Numbered from the stretch's first letter, positions 42,192 through 51,484 are shown. The stretch is 64,000 nucleotides of DNA from Psychrobacillus sp044762855 (GCF_044762855.1 NZ_JBIWFB010000007.1:124001-188000), one strand, 5' to 3'. A program made the numbers and translations. The notes: generated from the letters alone by a model not told the origin.

Positions 42192-43283
42192 TTGTTGAAG
42201 TGGATTATACAAATCGCATTTGTTTTAATTGGAGGTACGTTGGGGTTAATATTATTACCGCATTTATACGAATTTATTAATTTATCTAATACCCCTTGGC
42301 TCCACAATCCTTATGTATCTATTCTAATTGGAGCGGTTTTACTTTATGTTATTGCCTTATTTTTAACGGATTACTTAATAAACTTTATTAAGTGGATGGA
42401 AGAACGTCTGTTAAGGGCACCGATTGGAGATTTACTTTTTGGTACACTCGGGTTAGTTATTGGATTAATCGTCGCATTTTTACTTGGGTCGGCGATTAAT
42501 AATATTGCCATTCCGGGTATAGATTCCGTCGTTCCGGTCTTATTGTCGATCGTTCTTGGGTATTTGGGATTCCAAGTAGGATTTAAAAAGAGAGATGAAT
42601 TACTTCATGTTTTTACTTCTACCAAGCAACAATCGAACAAAAAGAAAGCAACAGATGAAGAAGTGGTGCAAGGTTTAGGTTTGGGTACGTATAAATTGCT
42701 AGATACGAGTGTTATTATCGATGGGCGTATTACAGATATTTCGGAAACAGGTTTTATCGAAGGAGTACTAGTAGTTCCTCAGTTTGTACTAACGGAGCTG
42801 CAACATATCGCGGATTCTTCTGACACCCTTAAAAGAACGAGAGGTCGCCGTGGGTTAGATGTATTGAAAAAATTACAAACCGAGCGTGCTTCCGCAGTTT
42901 TAATAGTGGAAGAAGACTTTGAAGATATTCATGAAGTAGATTTAAAGCTAGTTCGTCTAGCGAAGAAGATGAATGGAATTGTTGTTACAAATGATTTTAA
43001 TTTGAATAAAGTGTGTGATCTACATCAAGTACGTGTTCTAAATATTAATGATCTAGCGAATGCAGTTAAACCTGTTGTTATTCCCGGGGAAATAATGCAT
43101 GTAGTAGTAATTAAAGATGGGAAAGAACATAATCAAGGCGTTGCATACTTAGATGATGGTACGATGATTGTTGTAGAAGGTGGGAAAGCATATATTGGTC
43201 AGGCGATAAATGTAGAAGTAACAAGTGTTTTGCAAACTTCTGCAGGTCGTATGATTTTCGCGAAACCACAAGAGTCCAAATAA
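42192..43283 (+). CDS. yacL: YacL-type membrane protein with PIN and TRAM domains
   Basis: A 363-residue protein with four N-terminal membrane helices (about 1-125). A PIN nuclease-like domain (about 160-275) holds acidic positions at LLDTSVIIDGR, LTELQ and VVTNDFNL. A TRAM RNA-binding domain forms the end (about 290-355). It is probably a membrane-bound RNase, but its substrate is unknown. The TTG start after GGAGGTGG gives MLKWI, close to B. subtilis YacL. Confidence 0.9.
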   Translation: MLKWIIQIAFVLIGGTLGLILLPHLYEFINLSNTPWLHNPYVSILIGAVLLYVIALFLTDYLINFIKWMEERLLRAPIGDLLFGTLGLVIGLIVAFLLGSAINNIAIPGIDSVVPVLLSIVLGYLGFQVGFKKRDELLHVFTSTKQQSNKKKATDEEVVQGLGLGTYKLLDTSVIIDGRITDISETGFIEGVLVVPQFVLTELQHIADSSDTLKRTRGRRGLDVLKKLQTERASAVLIVEEDFEDIHEVDLKLVRLAKKMNGIVVTNDFNLNKVCDLHQVRVLNINDLANAVKPVVIPGEIMHVVVIKDGKEHNQGVAYLDDGTMIVVEGGKAYIGQAINVEVTSVLQTSAGRMIFAKPQESK

Positions 43284-43287
43284 TGGA

Positions 43288-43331
43288 GAAGGGTAGTTTC
43301 CTCTTACTTTAATAGGAAAACGCCCTTTTTC
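43288..43331 (+). terminator. Hairpin terminator between yacL and ispD
   Basis: AAGGG with GTTTCCT pairs with AGGAAAAC and CCCTT around a 12-base loop, followed by TTTTTC. Confidence 0.65.
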
Positions 43332-43355
43332 TATGTAAAGTAGGAGGGAATATTA

Positions 43356-44048
43356 ATGGCATACACGGTGTTATTACCTGCTGCTGGAAGCGGAAAACGA
43401 ATGGGAGCAGGACAAAATAAACTTTTTTTAGAACTAAGAAATACGCCTATATTAATACATACATTACGAGCTTTTGAACAAGACCCATTGTGTCGTCACA
43501 TTGTATTAGCGGTGAAAAAAGAAGAGCAGGCTTTTATCGAAGAGTTGCTAGCAGAATATCACATAACAAAAGTAGCTGCGATTACAGAAGGAGGAGCAGA
43601 ACGTCAACATAGTGTATATGCTTGCTTAAAAGCTTCTCCTACAAAAGGTATTGTGCTTGTGCACGATGCGGCAAGACCCTTCATTAAACAAGAAGTTATT
43701 CACCGTCTAGTGCAGGCAACAAAGGAATTTGGTGCAGCAGTAGCAGCGGTTCGGGCAAAGGACACGATGAAAAAAGTAGAAAATGGTATAATCCAAGAAA
43801 CAGTAGACCGTAATAGTCTATGGATTATTCAAACACCGCAAGCATTCCAATATGATGTACTAGAAAAAGCCGAAAGACTAGCCGAAAAAGCAGGTTTTTT
43901 AGGCACAGATGAAGCAATGCTTGTGGAACGACTAGGCGAGCATGTTCATATTGTGGAAAGTACCTATGATAATGTGAAAATGACAACACAAGAAGATCTT
44001 CTTTTTGGAGAAGTAATTTTAACTAAACGAGAGCAGGAGGAACAATAA
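43356..44048 (+). CDS. ispD: 2-C-methyl-D-erythritol 4-phosphate cytidylyltransferase IspD
   Basis: A 230-residue enzyme that joins CTP and methylerythritol phosphate in the MEP isoprenoid pathway. The CTP-binding N-terminus reads LLPAAGSGKRMGAGQNKLFLE; VHDAARPFI and TPQAFQYDVL are the other signatures. It lies one base before ispF, which does the step after next. An AGGAGGG site precedes the ATG. Confidence 0.96.
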   Translation: MAYTVLLPAAGSGKRMGAGQNKLFLELRNTPILIHTLRAFEQDPLCRHIVLAVKKEEQAFIEELLAEYHITKVAAITEGGAERQHSVYACLKASPTKGIVLVHDAARPFIKQEVIHRLVQATKEFGAAVAAVRAKDTMKKVENGIIQETVDRNSLWIIQTPQAFQYDVLEKAERLAEKAGFLGTDEAMLVERLGEHVHIVESTYDNVKMTTQEDLLFGEVILTKREQEEQ

Positions 44049-44049
44049 C

Positions 44050-44529
44050 ATGATGCGAATTGGTCAAGGATTTGATGTACATGAGTTTGCGGATAATCGT
44101 CCGTTAATAATAGGGGGAGTTACGATTCCTTACGAAAGAGGGCTTATCGGCCATTCTGATGCAGATGTACTGCTTCACACGGTGACGGACGCAGCGCTTG
44201 GAGCAATTGGAGAAGGTGATATCGGAAGACATTTCCCAGATACTGATCCTGATTTTAAAGATGCGGATTCCGCAAAATTACTGGAACATATTTGGAAAAT
44301 GGTAGATGCAAAAGGGTATAAACTAGGGAATATCGATTGCACGATTATTGCGCAAAAACCAAAAATGGCTCCACATATTGAAGCGATTCGTGCAAGAGTT
44401 GCAGAGCTTCTTCAAGCGGATGTAAGCCAGGTGAATGTAAAAGCAACAACGACAGAAAGATTAGGATTTACTGGGCGTGAAGAAGGAATTGCTTCGATGG
44501 CGACTATTTTACTTGTAAAGAAAGACTAA
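44050..44529 (+). CDS. ispF: 2-C-methyl-D-erythritol 2,4-cyclodiphosphate synthase IspF
   Basis: A 159-residue trimeric zinc enzyme of the MEP pathway. Zinc ligands lie in GFDVHEF (D and H) and in the LIGHSDADVLLHTVTDA signature, and the substrate loop in HFPDTDPDFKDADS. The GCAGGAGG site overlaps the end of ispD, so the pair is translationally coupled. Either ATG of the ATGATG start is possible. Confidence 0.96.
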   Translation: MMRIGQGFDVHEFADNRPLIIGGVTIPYERGLIGHSDADVLLHTVTDAALGAIGEGDIGRHFPDTDPDFKDADSAKLLEHIWKMVDAKGYKLGNIDCTIIAQKPKMAPHIEAIRARVAELLQADVSQVNVKATTTERLGFTGREEGIASMATILLVKKD

Positions 44530-44568
44530 CTTTAAAAAACGTCGCAGCAGTGGTAAAATGATAAAAGT

Positions 44569-44705
44569 TTACACTTAATTCAGCAAAAGAAGCCCTTACT
44601 GAATTAAGTGTAGCCTCCGGCGGATGTCACAGATTTTGTAGGGAGTTAATTGAGCAAGCTCAATTCAAAATCTAGACGCAAATACGCCAAGGCGGATTTG
44701 ATTTA
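44569..44705. repeat. Structured intergenic repeat before gltX
   Basis: ACACTTAATTCAG pairs with CTGAATTAAGTGT (44571-44612). This is followed by CTCCGGCGGATGTCACAGAT, then an AGATTTTG/CAAAATCT pair with an inner AATTGAGC/GCTCAATT stem (to 44674), and CGCCAAGGCGGAT. The segment resembles dispersed intergenic repeats I recall from Planococcaceae; the match is from memory. It does not have the form of a T-box. Confidence 0.55.
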
Positions 44706-44728
44706 GACGAAAACTAGGAGGAAACACA

Positions 44729-46192
44729 ATGACACAAGAAGTTCGCGTACGTTACGCACCAAGTCCAACTGGACATTTGCATATTGGAGGAGCACGTACA
44801 GCATTATTCAACTATTTATATGCACGTCACCATAACGGGAAGTTTATCGTTCGTATTGAAGATACGGATATTGAACGTAATATTGAAGGTGGCGAACTAT
44901 CGCAACTAGAAAACTTAAGATGGTTAGGGATCGACTACGATGAGTCTGTTGATATCGGAGGGCCATACGCACCGTATCGTCAAATGGAGCGTCTAGATGT
45001 CTATACAAAACACGCAGAAGAAATGTTAGAAAAAGGACATGCTTATAAATGCTTCTGTACTTCAGAAGAATTAGAAGCAGACCGTGAAGTACAAAAGGAA
45101 AATGGAGTAGCTGCTCCTATGTATAATGGCAAATGCCGTCATTTATCAGCTGAGGAAGTACAAGCAAAAGAAGCATCAGGTCTTCCTTACACTATTCGCA
45201 TGCGCGTACCAGAAAATGTGACATATACATTTGAAGATTTAGTTCGTGGAGCTGTTACTTTCGAATCAAAAGATGTTGGTGATTGGGTTCTTGTAAAAGC
45301 AAATGGAATTCCGACATATAACTATGCAGTTGTATTAGATGATCATTTCATGAAGATCTCTCATGTATTCCGTGGAGAAGAGCATTTATCGAATACGCCG
45401 AAACAATTGATGATATTTGATGTATTTGGATGGGAGTATCCTAAATACGGTCATATGACATTAATCATCAATGAAAACCGTAAAAAACTTTCCAAACGTG
45501 ACGAATCGATTATTCAATTCGTTTCTCAATATAAAGATCTTGGCTACTTGCCAGAAGCAATGTTCAACTTCTTTGCATTATTAGGGTGGTCACCTGAAGG
45601 GGAGGAAGAAATTTTCTCCAAAGAAGAGTTCATTAAAATCTTTGATGTAACGCGCTTATCTAAATCTCCATCGATGTTTGATAAACAAAAACTAACATGG
45701 ATGAACAACCAATATATTAAGCAATTACCATTAGAAAAAGTAATAGAACTTGCATTACCGCATTTGCAAAAAGCAGAACTTCTTCCAACCGAATTATCGG
45801 AAGAGCAACAAACATGGGCAAACAATTTAATCGGATTGTATCATGACCAAATGAGTTATGGGGCTGAAATCGTAGAATTGTCTTCATTGTTCTTTAATGA
45901 TGAACTTGCATATAATGAAGAAGCGACGGAAGTGTTAGCAGGAGAACAAGTTCCAGAAGTGATGGCTGCATTCAAAGTGCAATTAGAGAGCTTAGAAACA
46001 TTCGAAGCTGCGGAGATTAAAACTGCAATCAAGGCTGTGCAAAAAGAAACAGGACATAAAGGGAAAAATCTATTTATGCCGATCCGTGTCGTAACGACTG
46101 GTCAAACACATGGTCCAGAGTTAGCAGATGCTATTAGCCTAATCGGAAAAGAAAAAGTAATCGCACGTGTTGCAAAATACGCAAAACAATAA
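44729..46192 (+). CDS. gltX: Glutamyl-tRNA synthetase
   Basis: A 487-residue class I synthetase. The HIGH motif reads PSPTGHLHIGGARTALF (residues 9-25), the KMSKS loop is KKLSKRDES (about 252), and a zinc-binding-like insert holds CFCTSEE and GKCRHLS. The enzyme of Bacillales is non-discriminating: it charges tRNA-Gln as well, later fixed by GatCAB. TAGGAGGAAAC precedes the ATG. No terminator was found before the T-box that follows. Confidence 0.96.
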   Translation: MTQEVRVRYAPSPTGHLHIGGARTALFNYLYARHHNGKFIVRIEDTDIERNIEGGELSQLENLRWLGIDYDESVDIGGPYAPYRQMERLDVYTKHAEEMLEKGHAYKCFCTSEELEADREVQKENGVAAPMYNGKCRHLSAEEVQAKEASGLPYTIRMRVPENVTYTFEDLVRGAVTFESKDVGDWVLVKANGIPTYNYAVVLDDHFMKISHVFRGEEHLSNTPKQLMIFDVFGWEYPKYGHMTLIINENRKKLSKRDESIIQFVSQYKDLGYLPEAMFNFFALLGWSPEGEEEIFSKEEFIKIFDVTRLSKSPSMFDKQKLTWMNNQYIKQLPLEKVIELALPHLQKAELLPTELSEEQQTWANNLIGLYHDQMSYGAEIVELSSLFFNDELAYNEEATEVLAGEQVPEVMAAFKVQLESLETFEAAEIKTAIKAVQKETGHKGKNLFMPIRVVTTGQTHGPELADAISLIGKEKVIARVAKYAKQ

Positions 46193-46224
46193 GATTGACT
46201 TTCCGCATCTAAGGTGTGAAAATG

Positions 46225-46500
46225 AGGGTACAATTACGAAAACGAAAAAATAGAAAGCGAAGAAGAGGAGAAGTAAGTAACGCATGTTCTTTAGAGAGGA
46301 CCATCACCGGCTGAAAGTGGTCTGAACGAGTGAGTTACTGAAATGCACCTCAGAGCGCCATGCCGAACATACGAAGTAGGCTGGACGTACCATCTGCGTT
46401 AAAGATGCGAGAGTGGGAAAGAGTAGTATGTTTTTCCAATCAGAGTGGAACCGCGCTTACTTGCGTCTCTGTCTATGTATATAGGCAGAGGCGTTTTTTA
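46225..46500 (+). ncRNA. T-box leader, tRNA-Cys responsive
   Basis: The T-box sequence AGAGTGGAACCGCG is at 46442-46455. The following GCGTCTCTGTCTAT/ATAGGCAGAGGCG terminator (46463-46499) ends in six T residues. Stem I (about 46265-46365) shows an AGTA element, and TGC at 46344-46346 in GAAATGCACC is the likely specifier codon for cysteine. Uncharged tRNA-Cys would stabilise the antiterminator and allow cysE-cysS transcription. A weak promoter (TTGACT at 46195, GAAAAT 17 bases on) precedes it. Confidence 0.92.
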
Positions 46501-46528
46501 TTTGCCAATAAAAGAGGGAGGAACCAAC

Positions 46529-47185
46529 ATGTTTGAACGTATGAAAGAAGACATAGCTGTCGTTTTTGAGCAAGATCCTGCAGCAACTAGTAAACTGGAA
46601 GTAATATTAACATACGCAGGCTTACATGCTATTTGGAGTCATCGACTTGCGCATGCTTTATTTAAAAAACGCTTTTTCTTCCTTGCTCGAGCAATCTCCC
46701 AAATCAGTCGCTTTTTCACTGGTATCGAAATTCATCCCGGAGCTACAATTGGTAGACGATTTTTTATAGACCACGGCTCAGGTGTTGTAATTGGAGAAAC
46801 TTGTGAAATTGGGAATGACTGTACGATTTATCAAGGAGTCACATTAGGTGGAACGGGTAAAGAAAAAGGGAAGCGACATCCTACTCTTGCAGATAATGTA
46901 CTTGTTGCGACGGGAGCAAAAGTATTAGGATCCATCACAATTGGGGAAAATAGCAAAGTAGGTGCTGGTTCAGTTGTGTTGAAAGACGTACCAGGGAACT
47001 CTACGGTTGTTGGTATACCAGGAGTTGTCGTTATACAAGATGGAGTGAAGGTGAAACGTAACTTGGATCATCAAGACTTACCGGATCCATTCGCTGACCG
47101 TTGTAAAAAGATGGAAGAGGAAATTGCAGCACTTCAAGAAGAAATTAGACGACTAGCAAATGAAAGGGAGAAACACTTATTATGA
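46529..47185 (+). CDS. cysE: Serine O-acetyltransferase CysE
   Basis: A 218-residue enzyme that makes O-acetylserine from serine and acetyl-CoA, the entry step to cysteine. The left-handed beta-helix repeats are visible, with the catalytic HPGATIGRRFFIDHGSGVVI segment and GGTGKEKGKRHPT loop. The C-terminal helix is longer than in short forms and rich in Glu/Lys. Start is ATG 46529 after GAGGGAGG. It overlaps cysS by four bases (ATGA), so amino acid supply and tRNA charging are coupled. Confidence 0.95.
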   Translation: MFERMKEDIAVVFEQDPAATSKLEVILTYAGLHAIWSHRLAHALFKKRFFFLARAISQISRFFTGIEIHPGATIGRRFFIDHGSGVVIGETCEIGNDCTIYQGVTLGGTGKEKGKRHPTLADNVLVATGAKVLGSITIGENSKVGAGSVVLKDVPGNSTVVGIPGVVVIQDGVKVKRNLDHQDLPDPFADRCKKMEEEIAALQEEIRRLANEREKHLL

Positions 47186-48582
47186 CAATTCAAATTTTTA
47201 ATACATTAAAACGTGAAAAAGAACCTTTTGTACCGATGGAAGAAGGCAAAGTAAAAATGTACGTTTGTGGTCCAACTGTCTACAACTACATTCATATTGG
47301 AAATGCCCGTCCTGTAATTGTTTACGATACAGTTCGAAAGTATTTGCAATACCGAGGCTACGACGTAACGTTTGTATCGAACTTTACAGATGTGGACGAC
47401 AAAATTATTAAAGCGGCAAACGAGCTAGGAGAAGATGTTTCCGAGTTAACTGCTCGTTTTATCAAAGCATATTTTGCGGATGTAGAAGCACTTGGTTGCA
47501 GTAGAGCAGATGCGCATCCTCGTGTAACAGATCATATGGATGGAATTATTGATTTTATTAAAGTTTTAGAAGAAAAAGGGTACGCGTATGAATCACAAGG
47601 AGACGTATATTACCGTACTAGAAAATTTGACGGTTATGGTAAGCTCTCTCACCAATCGGTGGATGATCTGAAAGTTGGAGCGCGTATCGAAACTGGGGAA
47701 AAGAAAGAAGATGCTTTAGATTTTGCTTTATGGAAAGCAGCAAAACCAGGAGAAATTTTCTGGGAAAGTCCTTGGGGGCAAGGGCGACCTGGTTGGCATA
47801 TCGAATGTTCAGTAATGGCACGTGAAATACTAGGAGATACAATTGATATTCACGCTGGCGGGCAAGATTTAACTTTCCCACACCATGAAAACGAAATTGC
47901 TCAGTCGGAAGCTAGAACAGGCAAAACATTTGCGCGATATTGGATGCATAATGGGTATATTAATATTGATAACGAAAAGATGTCTAAATCTCTTGGTAAC
48001 TTTGTATTAGTAAATGATATTCGTCAGCAAATTGATCCGCAAGTATTGCGTTTATTCATGTTAAGCGTACATTACCGCCACCCAATCAATTATTCAGTCG
48101 AGCTTGTAGAACAAGCAGAAGCGGGACTTGAACGTATCCGTACTGCATATGCAAATGTATTACACCGTTTGAATGCTACAGCAGATTTGGGTGATCAACA
48201 TGATATTTGGCTCCATAAAATCGCGGAAGTCCAAACACAATTCGAGACAGCCATGGACGATGATTTCAATACAGCCAACGGTATAGCAGCAATTTTTGAA
48301 TTGTCGAAACTTGCGAATACGTATTTGCTAGAAAAACAAACCGCTGAACAAGTGTTAAAACAGTTTATAACAGTATTTGATAAGTTAATGGCGGTATTAG
48401 GTATAACGCTCCAACAAGAAACCGAAGTATTGGATGAAGAAATTGATGCATTAATCGAAGAGCGAAACCAAGCGAGAAAAGATCGAAATTTCGCACGTGC
48501 TGACGAAATAAGAGATCAACTGAAAGAAATGAATATTATTTTGGAAGATACTGCGCAAGGTATCCGATGGAAACGAGGATAA
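47182..48582 (+). CDS. cysS: Cysteinyl-tRNA synthetase
   Basis: A 466-residue class I synthetase. The HIGH-type motif is YIHIGNARP (about 35), zinc ligands are in YVCGPTVYN (C29), in IECSVMA and in HHENE, and the KMSKS motif reads EKMSKSLGNFV (about 268). It follows cysE with a four-base overlap under T-box control, as in B. subtilis. Confidence 0.96.
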   Translation: MTIQIFNTLKREKEPFVPMEEGKVKMYVCGPTVYNYIHIGNARPVIVYDTVRKYLQYRGYDVTFVSNFTDVDDKIIKAANELGEDVSELTARFIKAYFADVEALGCSRADAHPRVTDHMDGIIDFIKVLEEKGYAYESQGDVYYRTRKFDGYGKLSHQSVDDLKVGARIETGEKKEDALDFALWKAAKPGEIFWESPWGQGRPGWHIECSVMAREILGDTIDIHAGGQDLTFPHHENEIAQSEARTGKTFARYWMHNGYINIDNEKMSKSLGNFVLVNDIRQQIDPQVLRLFMLSVHYRHPINYSVELVEQAEAGLERIRTAYANVLHRLNATADLGDQHDIWLHKIAEVQTQFETAMDDDFNTANGIAAIFELSKLANTYLLEKQTAEQVLKQFITVFDKLMAVLGITLQQETEVLDEEIDALIEERNQARKDRNFARADEIRDQLKEMNIILEDTAQGIRWKRG

Positions 48583-48586
48583 ACTT

Positions 48587-49006
48587 GTGGGGAATTTTAA
48601 ATTATCCGATGTAAAACAGTTAAATGCTTTAGCATTAGCGTATATGGGAGATGCTGTATTCGAACAAATAGTTCGGAAGCATCTCATCCATTCTGGGCGA
48701 GTGAAGCCCAATACTTTGCATAAAGAAGCGACGAAGTATGTTTCTGCTAAAGCACAAGCGACAATTGTACGAGAAATGCTAAATATCGGGTTTCTAACAG
48801 AAGATGAGGAAGCTGTACTTCGAAGAGGACGCAACGCAAAGTCTGGTACAGTTCCTAAAAATACAGATGTCCAAACGTATCATTATAGTTCAGCGTTTGA
48901 AGCGGTTGTAGGGAGTCTATACTTAAGTGAACAAGAAGAACGTCTACAAGAAGTACTGCAATTTTCAATTGACTTTATCGATGGGCAGAAAGGGGAGAAA
49001 AAGTAA
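48587..49006 (+). CDS. mrnC: Mini-ribonuclease III (MrnC)
   Basis: A 139-residue protein consisting only of the RNase III catalytic domain, without a dsRNA-binding domain. The signature ALAYMGDAVFEQIVRKHLI (residues 15-33) carries the catalytic Asp, and the second acidic patch is in FEAVVGSLYL. It trims the 23S rRNA ends together with L3. The GTG start lies close to the cysS stop, and the gene abuts rlmB. Confidence 0.93.
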   Translation: MGNFKLSDVKQLNALALAYMGDAVFEQIVRKHLIHSGRVKPNTLHKEATKYVSAKAQATIVREMLNIGFLTEDEEAVLRRGRNAKSGTVPKNTDVQTYHYSSAFEAVVGSLYLSEQEERLQEVLQFSIDFIDGQKGEKK

Positions 49007-49768
49007 ATGGCAGAACAAACAGAACAAACAGGAGAAATTATTGCAGGAAAAAACCCCGTAGTGGAAGCTTTACGTTCGGGTAGAGATATGAATAAGGTGT
49101 GGCTAGCAGAGGGAATCCAAAAAAGTGGAGTTTCTGAAATTATGCAATTAGCAAAAGAGGCTGGAATCATTGTTCAATTTGTACCGAAAAAGAAATTGGA
49201 CGGTTTGACGGATGCCAATCACCAAGGGATTGTCGCATCCGTTGCAGCTTATCGATATGCGGAATTAGATGATTTATTTGCTTTAGCAAAAAGTAAACAA
49301 GAGGACCCACTTTTTATCATTTTAGATGAAATCGAGGATCCGCATAATCTAGGTTCGATTATGCGAACAGCTGATGCAGTGGGGGCACATGGTATTATTA
49401 TCCCCAAAAGACGTGCTGTTGGACTGACGGCTGTCGTTGCAAAAGCATCTACAGGAGCGATTGAACATATCCCGGTATACCGAGCGGGCAATTTGTCTCA
49501 AACGGTAGATGAGTTAAAAGAACGTGGTATATGGATTGCTGGAACAGATGCTCAAAAATCAACCGATTATCGTAATATGGACGCAACACTCCCGCTTGCG
49601 CTAATCATTGGTAGCGAAGGAAAAGGGATGAGTCGTTTATTAAAAGAAAAATGTGATTTTCTTTACCATTTGCCAATGGTCGGTCATGTAACTAGTTTGA
49701 ATGCGTCAGTAGCCGCGTCTATACTTTTATACGAAGTATTGCGCGTCAGAAATCCGCTAAAAGGATAA
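49007..49768 (+). CDS. rlmB: 23S rRNA 2'-O-methyltransferase RlmB (TrmH/SpoU family)
   Basis: A 253-residue SPOUT methyltransferase that modifies a 23S rRNA guanosine. An N-terminal RNA-binding domain (about 10-85) with GKNPVVEALRSGR precedes the knotted catalytic domain with LDEIEDPHNLGSIMRTADAVG, LIIGSEGKGM and SLNASVAASILLYE, the three SpoU motifs. The ATG directly follows the mrnC stop. Confidence 0.94.
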   Translation: MAEQTEQTGEIIAGKNPVVEALRSGRDMNKVWLAEGIQKSGVSEIMQLAKEAGIIVQFVPKKKLDGLTDANHQGIVASVAAYRYAELDDLFALAKSKQEDPLFIILDEIEDPHNLGSIMRTADAVGAHGIIIPKRRAVGLTAVVAKASTGAIEHIPVYRAGNLSQTVDELKERGIWIAGTDAQKSTDYRNMDATLPLALIIGSEGKGMSRLLKEKCDFLYHLPMVGHVTSLNASVAASILLYEVLRVRNPLKG

Positions 49769-49772
49769 AAAA

Positions 49773-50282
49773 ATGCAAATTTTACTAGTCGATGGATATA
49801 ACATCATCGGCGCATGGAGCGAACTAAGAAAGCTGAAAAATGATAAATTGCTAGACGCTAGAGACCGATTGATCGAGCTAATGGCAGAATATAAGGCGTT
49901 TACAGGTATTCGAGTGATTGTTGTTTTTGATGCACATCTAGTGCCAGGTATCGAGCATAAAAAGAAAGAATCTAATGTGGAAATCATTTATACACGCAAA
50001 AATGAAACAGCTGATGAGCGCATTGAAAAACTTACGTTAGAACTTAGCGGCAGAAGAGTGCAAATTTATGTGGCAACTTCAGATATGACAGAACAGAGAG
50101 TAATATTTGGTCAAGGGGCGTTAAGAAAATCGGCAAGGGAATTTGAAATTGAAATGATGGCTATTTCCTCGAATATAACAAAGAAAATGAAGCATATACA
50201 AGAGGATAAGCCGACTTCTACTATTCCGCTTACAACGGAAATTGCAGAAATTTTTGAAAAATGGCGGCGTGGATTAAAATGA
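49773..50282 (+). CDS. rae1: Ribosome-associated endoribonuclease Rae1 (YacP, NYN domain)
   Basis: A 169-residue PIN-like NYN nuclease. The opening LLVDGYNIIGAW has the first catalytic Asp, VIVVFDAH the second, and ETADERIEKL and VATSDMTEQ the others. In B. subtilis Rae1 enters the ribosomal A site and cuts mRNA in a translation-dependent way. It is four bases after rlmB and ends the cysE transcript. Confidence 0.92.
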   Translation: MQILLVDGYNIIGAWSELRKLKNDKLLDARDRLIELMAEYKAFTGIRVIVVFDAHLVPGIEHKKKESNVEIIYTRKNETADERIEKLTLELSGRRVQIYVATSDMTEQRVIFGQGALRKSAREFEIEMMAISSNITKKMKHIQEDKPTSTIPLTTEIAEIFEKWRRGLK

Positions 50283-50286
50283 TTCA

Positions 50287-50316
50287 TTGACGCTATAAAA
50301 TTTCATCCTGTATACT
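50287..50316 (+). promoter_or_regulatory. SigA-type promoter of sigH
   Basis: TTGACG and TATACT are 18 bases apart, about 38 bases before the sigH start codon. Confidence 0.6.
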
Positions 50317-50353
50317 TGTGGTAACTATTAGTAATTTGGCTGAGGTGACTTCA

Positions 50354-50998
50354 TTGGAAAAGACAGAACAGAATCTACAGCAATTGGATAGTTTACTAGA
50401 TGAGGAACTTGTAGAGCTAGTTCATCAAGGAAACACTGAAGCGCTAGATTTCTTAATAACGAAGTATCGTTCATTCGTTCGAATGAAAGGAAGATCCTAT
50501 TTTTTAATAGGTGCCGATAAAGAAGATATTCTCCAAGAAGGAATGATTGGATTATATAAAGCAATACGAGATTTCAAGGAAGAGAAGCTTGCTTCTTTTC
50601 GTGCGTTTGCGGAGTTGTGTATTACAAGGCAAATTATTACCGCGATTAAAACCGCAACCCGTCAAAAGCATATCCCGTTGAATTCTTATGTATCCTTGGA
50701 CAAGCCTATTTACGATGAAGAATCGGATAGAACGCTGATGGATATGATTGCTGGTTCGGTCGTCGATGACCCAGAGGAGTTAATCATTAATCGGGAAGAT
50801 TATGTTTATATGGAAGGAAAGATGGCCGAAATACTAAGTGAGCTAGAGCAACAAGTGCTCGCTTTGTATTTAGACGGACAATCTTACCAAGAAATCTCCG
50901 AAGAGTTAAATAGACACGTAAAGTCAATTGACAATGCCTTGCAACGCGTTAAGAGAAAGCTAGAACGGTATATGGAGATTGATAGTAATTATGTATAG
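50354..50998 (+). CDS. sigH: RNA polymerase sigma-H factor
   Basis: A 214-residue alternative sigma factor for early sporulation and competence. Region 2 reads YRSFVRMKGRSYFLIGADKEDILQE, with DILQEGMIGLYKAIRDF for core binding. Region 4 holds the HTH LDGQSYQEISEELNRHVKSID. The start is TTG 50354 after GAGGTGA; an upstream GTG lacks a ribosome-binding site. The protein is close to the 218 residues of B. subtilis SigH and sits in the same place, between rae1 and rpmG. Confidence 0.95.
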   Translation: MEKTEQNLQQLDSLLDEELVELVHQGNTEALDFLITKYRSFVRMKGRSYFLIGADKEDILQEGMIGLYKAIRDFKEEKLASFRAFAELCITRQIITAIKTATRQKHIPLNSYVSLDKPIYDEESDRTLMDMIAGSVVDDPEELIINREDYVYMEGKMAEILSELEQQVLALYLDGQSYQEISEELNRHVKSIDNALQRVKRKLERYMEIDSNYV

Positions 50999-51012
50999 AC
51001 GCTTTTGTTTGG

Positions 51013-51041
51013 TTGACACCGTTTCTTTAAGATGATAATCT
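51013..51041 (+). promoter_or_regulatory. SigA-type promoter of rpmG-secE-nusG
   Basis: TTGACA and TAATCT are 17 bases apart, 34 bases before the rpmG start codon. Confidence 0.7.
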
Positions 51042-51074
51042 TGAAAAAGAATTATACGCCAAAAAGGTGATAAA

Positions 51075-51224
51075 ATGACAAAGAAAATTGTCTTAAGTTG
51101 TGTTCAATGTGGTCACCGGAATTACACAGTTCCTGCGTCTAAAGAAAGTTCATCGATACGCACAGAGCGAAAAAAATATTGTACGCATTGTAACGCGCAT
51201 ACACTTCATAAACAAACGCTATAA
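51075..51224 (+). CDS. rpmG: 50S ribosomal protein L33 (zinc-ribbon form)
   Basis: A 49-residue protein with paired CxxC motifs (CVQC at 9-12, CTHC at 36-39), the zinc-containing form of L33. The core contains NYTVPASKE and RTERKKYCTHCNAHTLHK. An AAAAAGGTGA site precedes the ATG. It lies immediately before secE, as in other Bacillales. Confidence 0.94.
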   Translation: MTKKIVLSCVQCGHRNYTVPASKESSSIRTERKKYCTHCNAHTLHKQTL

Positions 51225-51267
51225 GTATGAAAGTAAGATAGATTTTCCATGTGGAGGTTTAGCTAGA

Positions 51268-51453
51268 ATGGCTAATGTAGGTGGATTTTTTAAAAATGTA
51301 ATGTCTGAAATGAGAAAAGTAAGCTGGCCAAAACGGAAAGAACTAACACGCTATACAATAATTGTTCTTACTACCGTTGTATTAATGGCTGTATTTTTTG
51401 CTATAGTAGACTTAGGGATTTCAGAATTATTCCGTTGGTATCTAGAGTTTTAA
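51268..51453 (+). CDS. secE: Preprotein translocase subunit SecE
   Basis: The ATG at 51268 after GGAGG gives a 61-residue protein: an amphipathic surface helix with the conserved EMRKVSWPKRKELTRYT motif (residues 14-30) and one membrane helix (32-55). SecE clamps SecY in the protein-export channel. This short one-helix form is usual for Gram-positives. Confidence 0.95.
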   Translation: MANVGGFFKNVMSEMRKVSWPKRKELTRYTIIVLTTVVLMAVFFAIVDLGISELFRWYLEF

Positions 51454-51484
51454 GAAGTTGAATGTAAATATTTTTCGAAAATAG

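Noticed and set aside
44571..44674. T-box leader for gltX
   Set aside because: No AGGGTGGNACCGCG-type T-box sequence and no downstream terminator with U tract before gltX.
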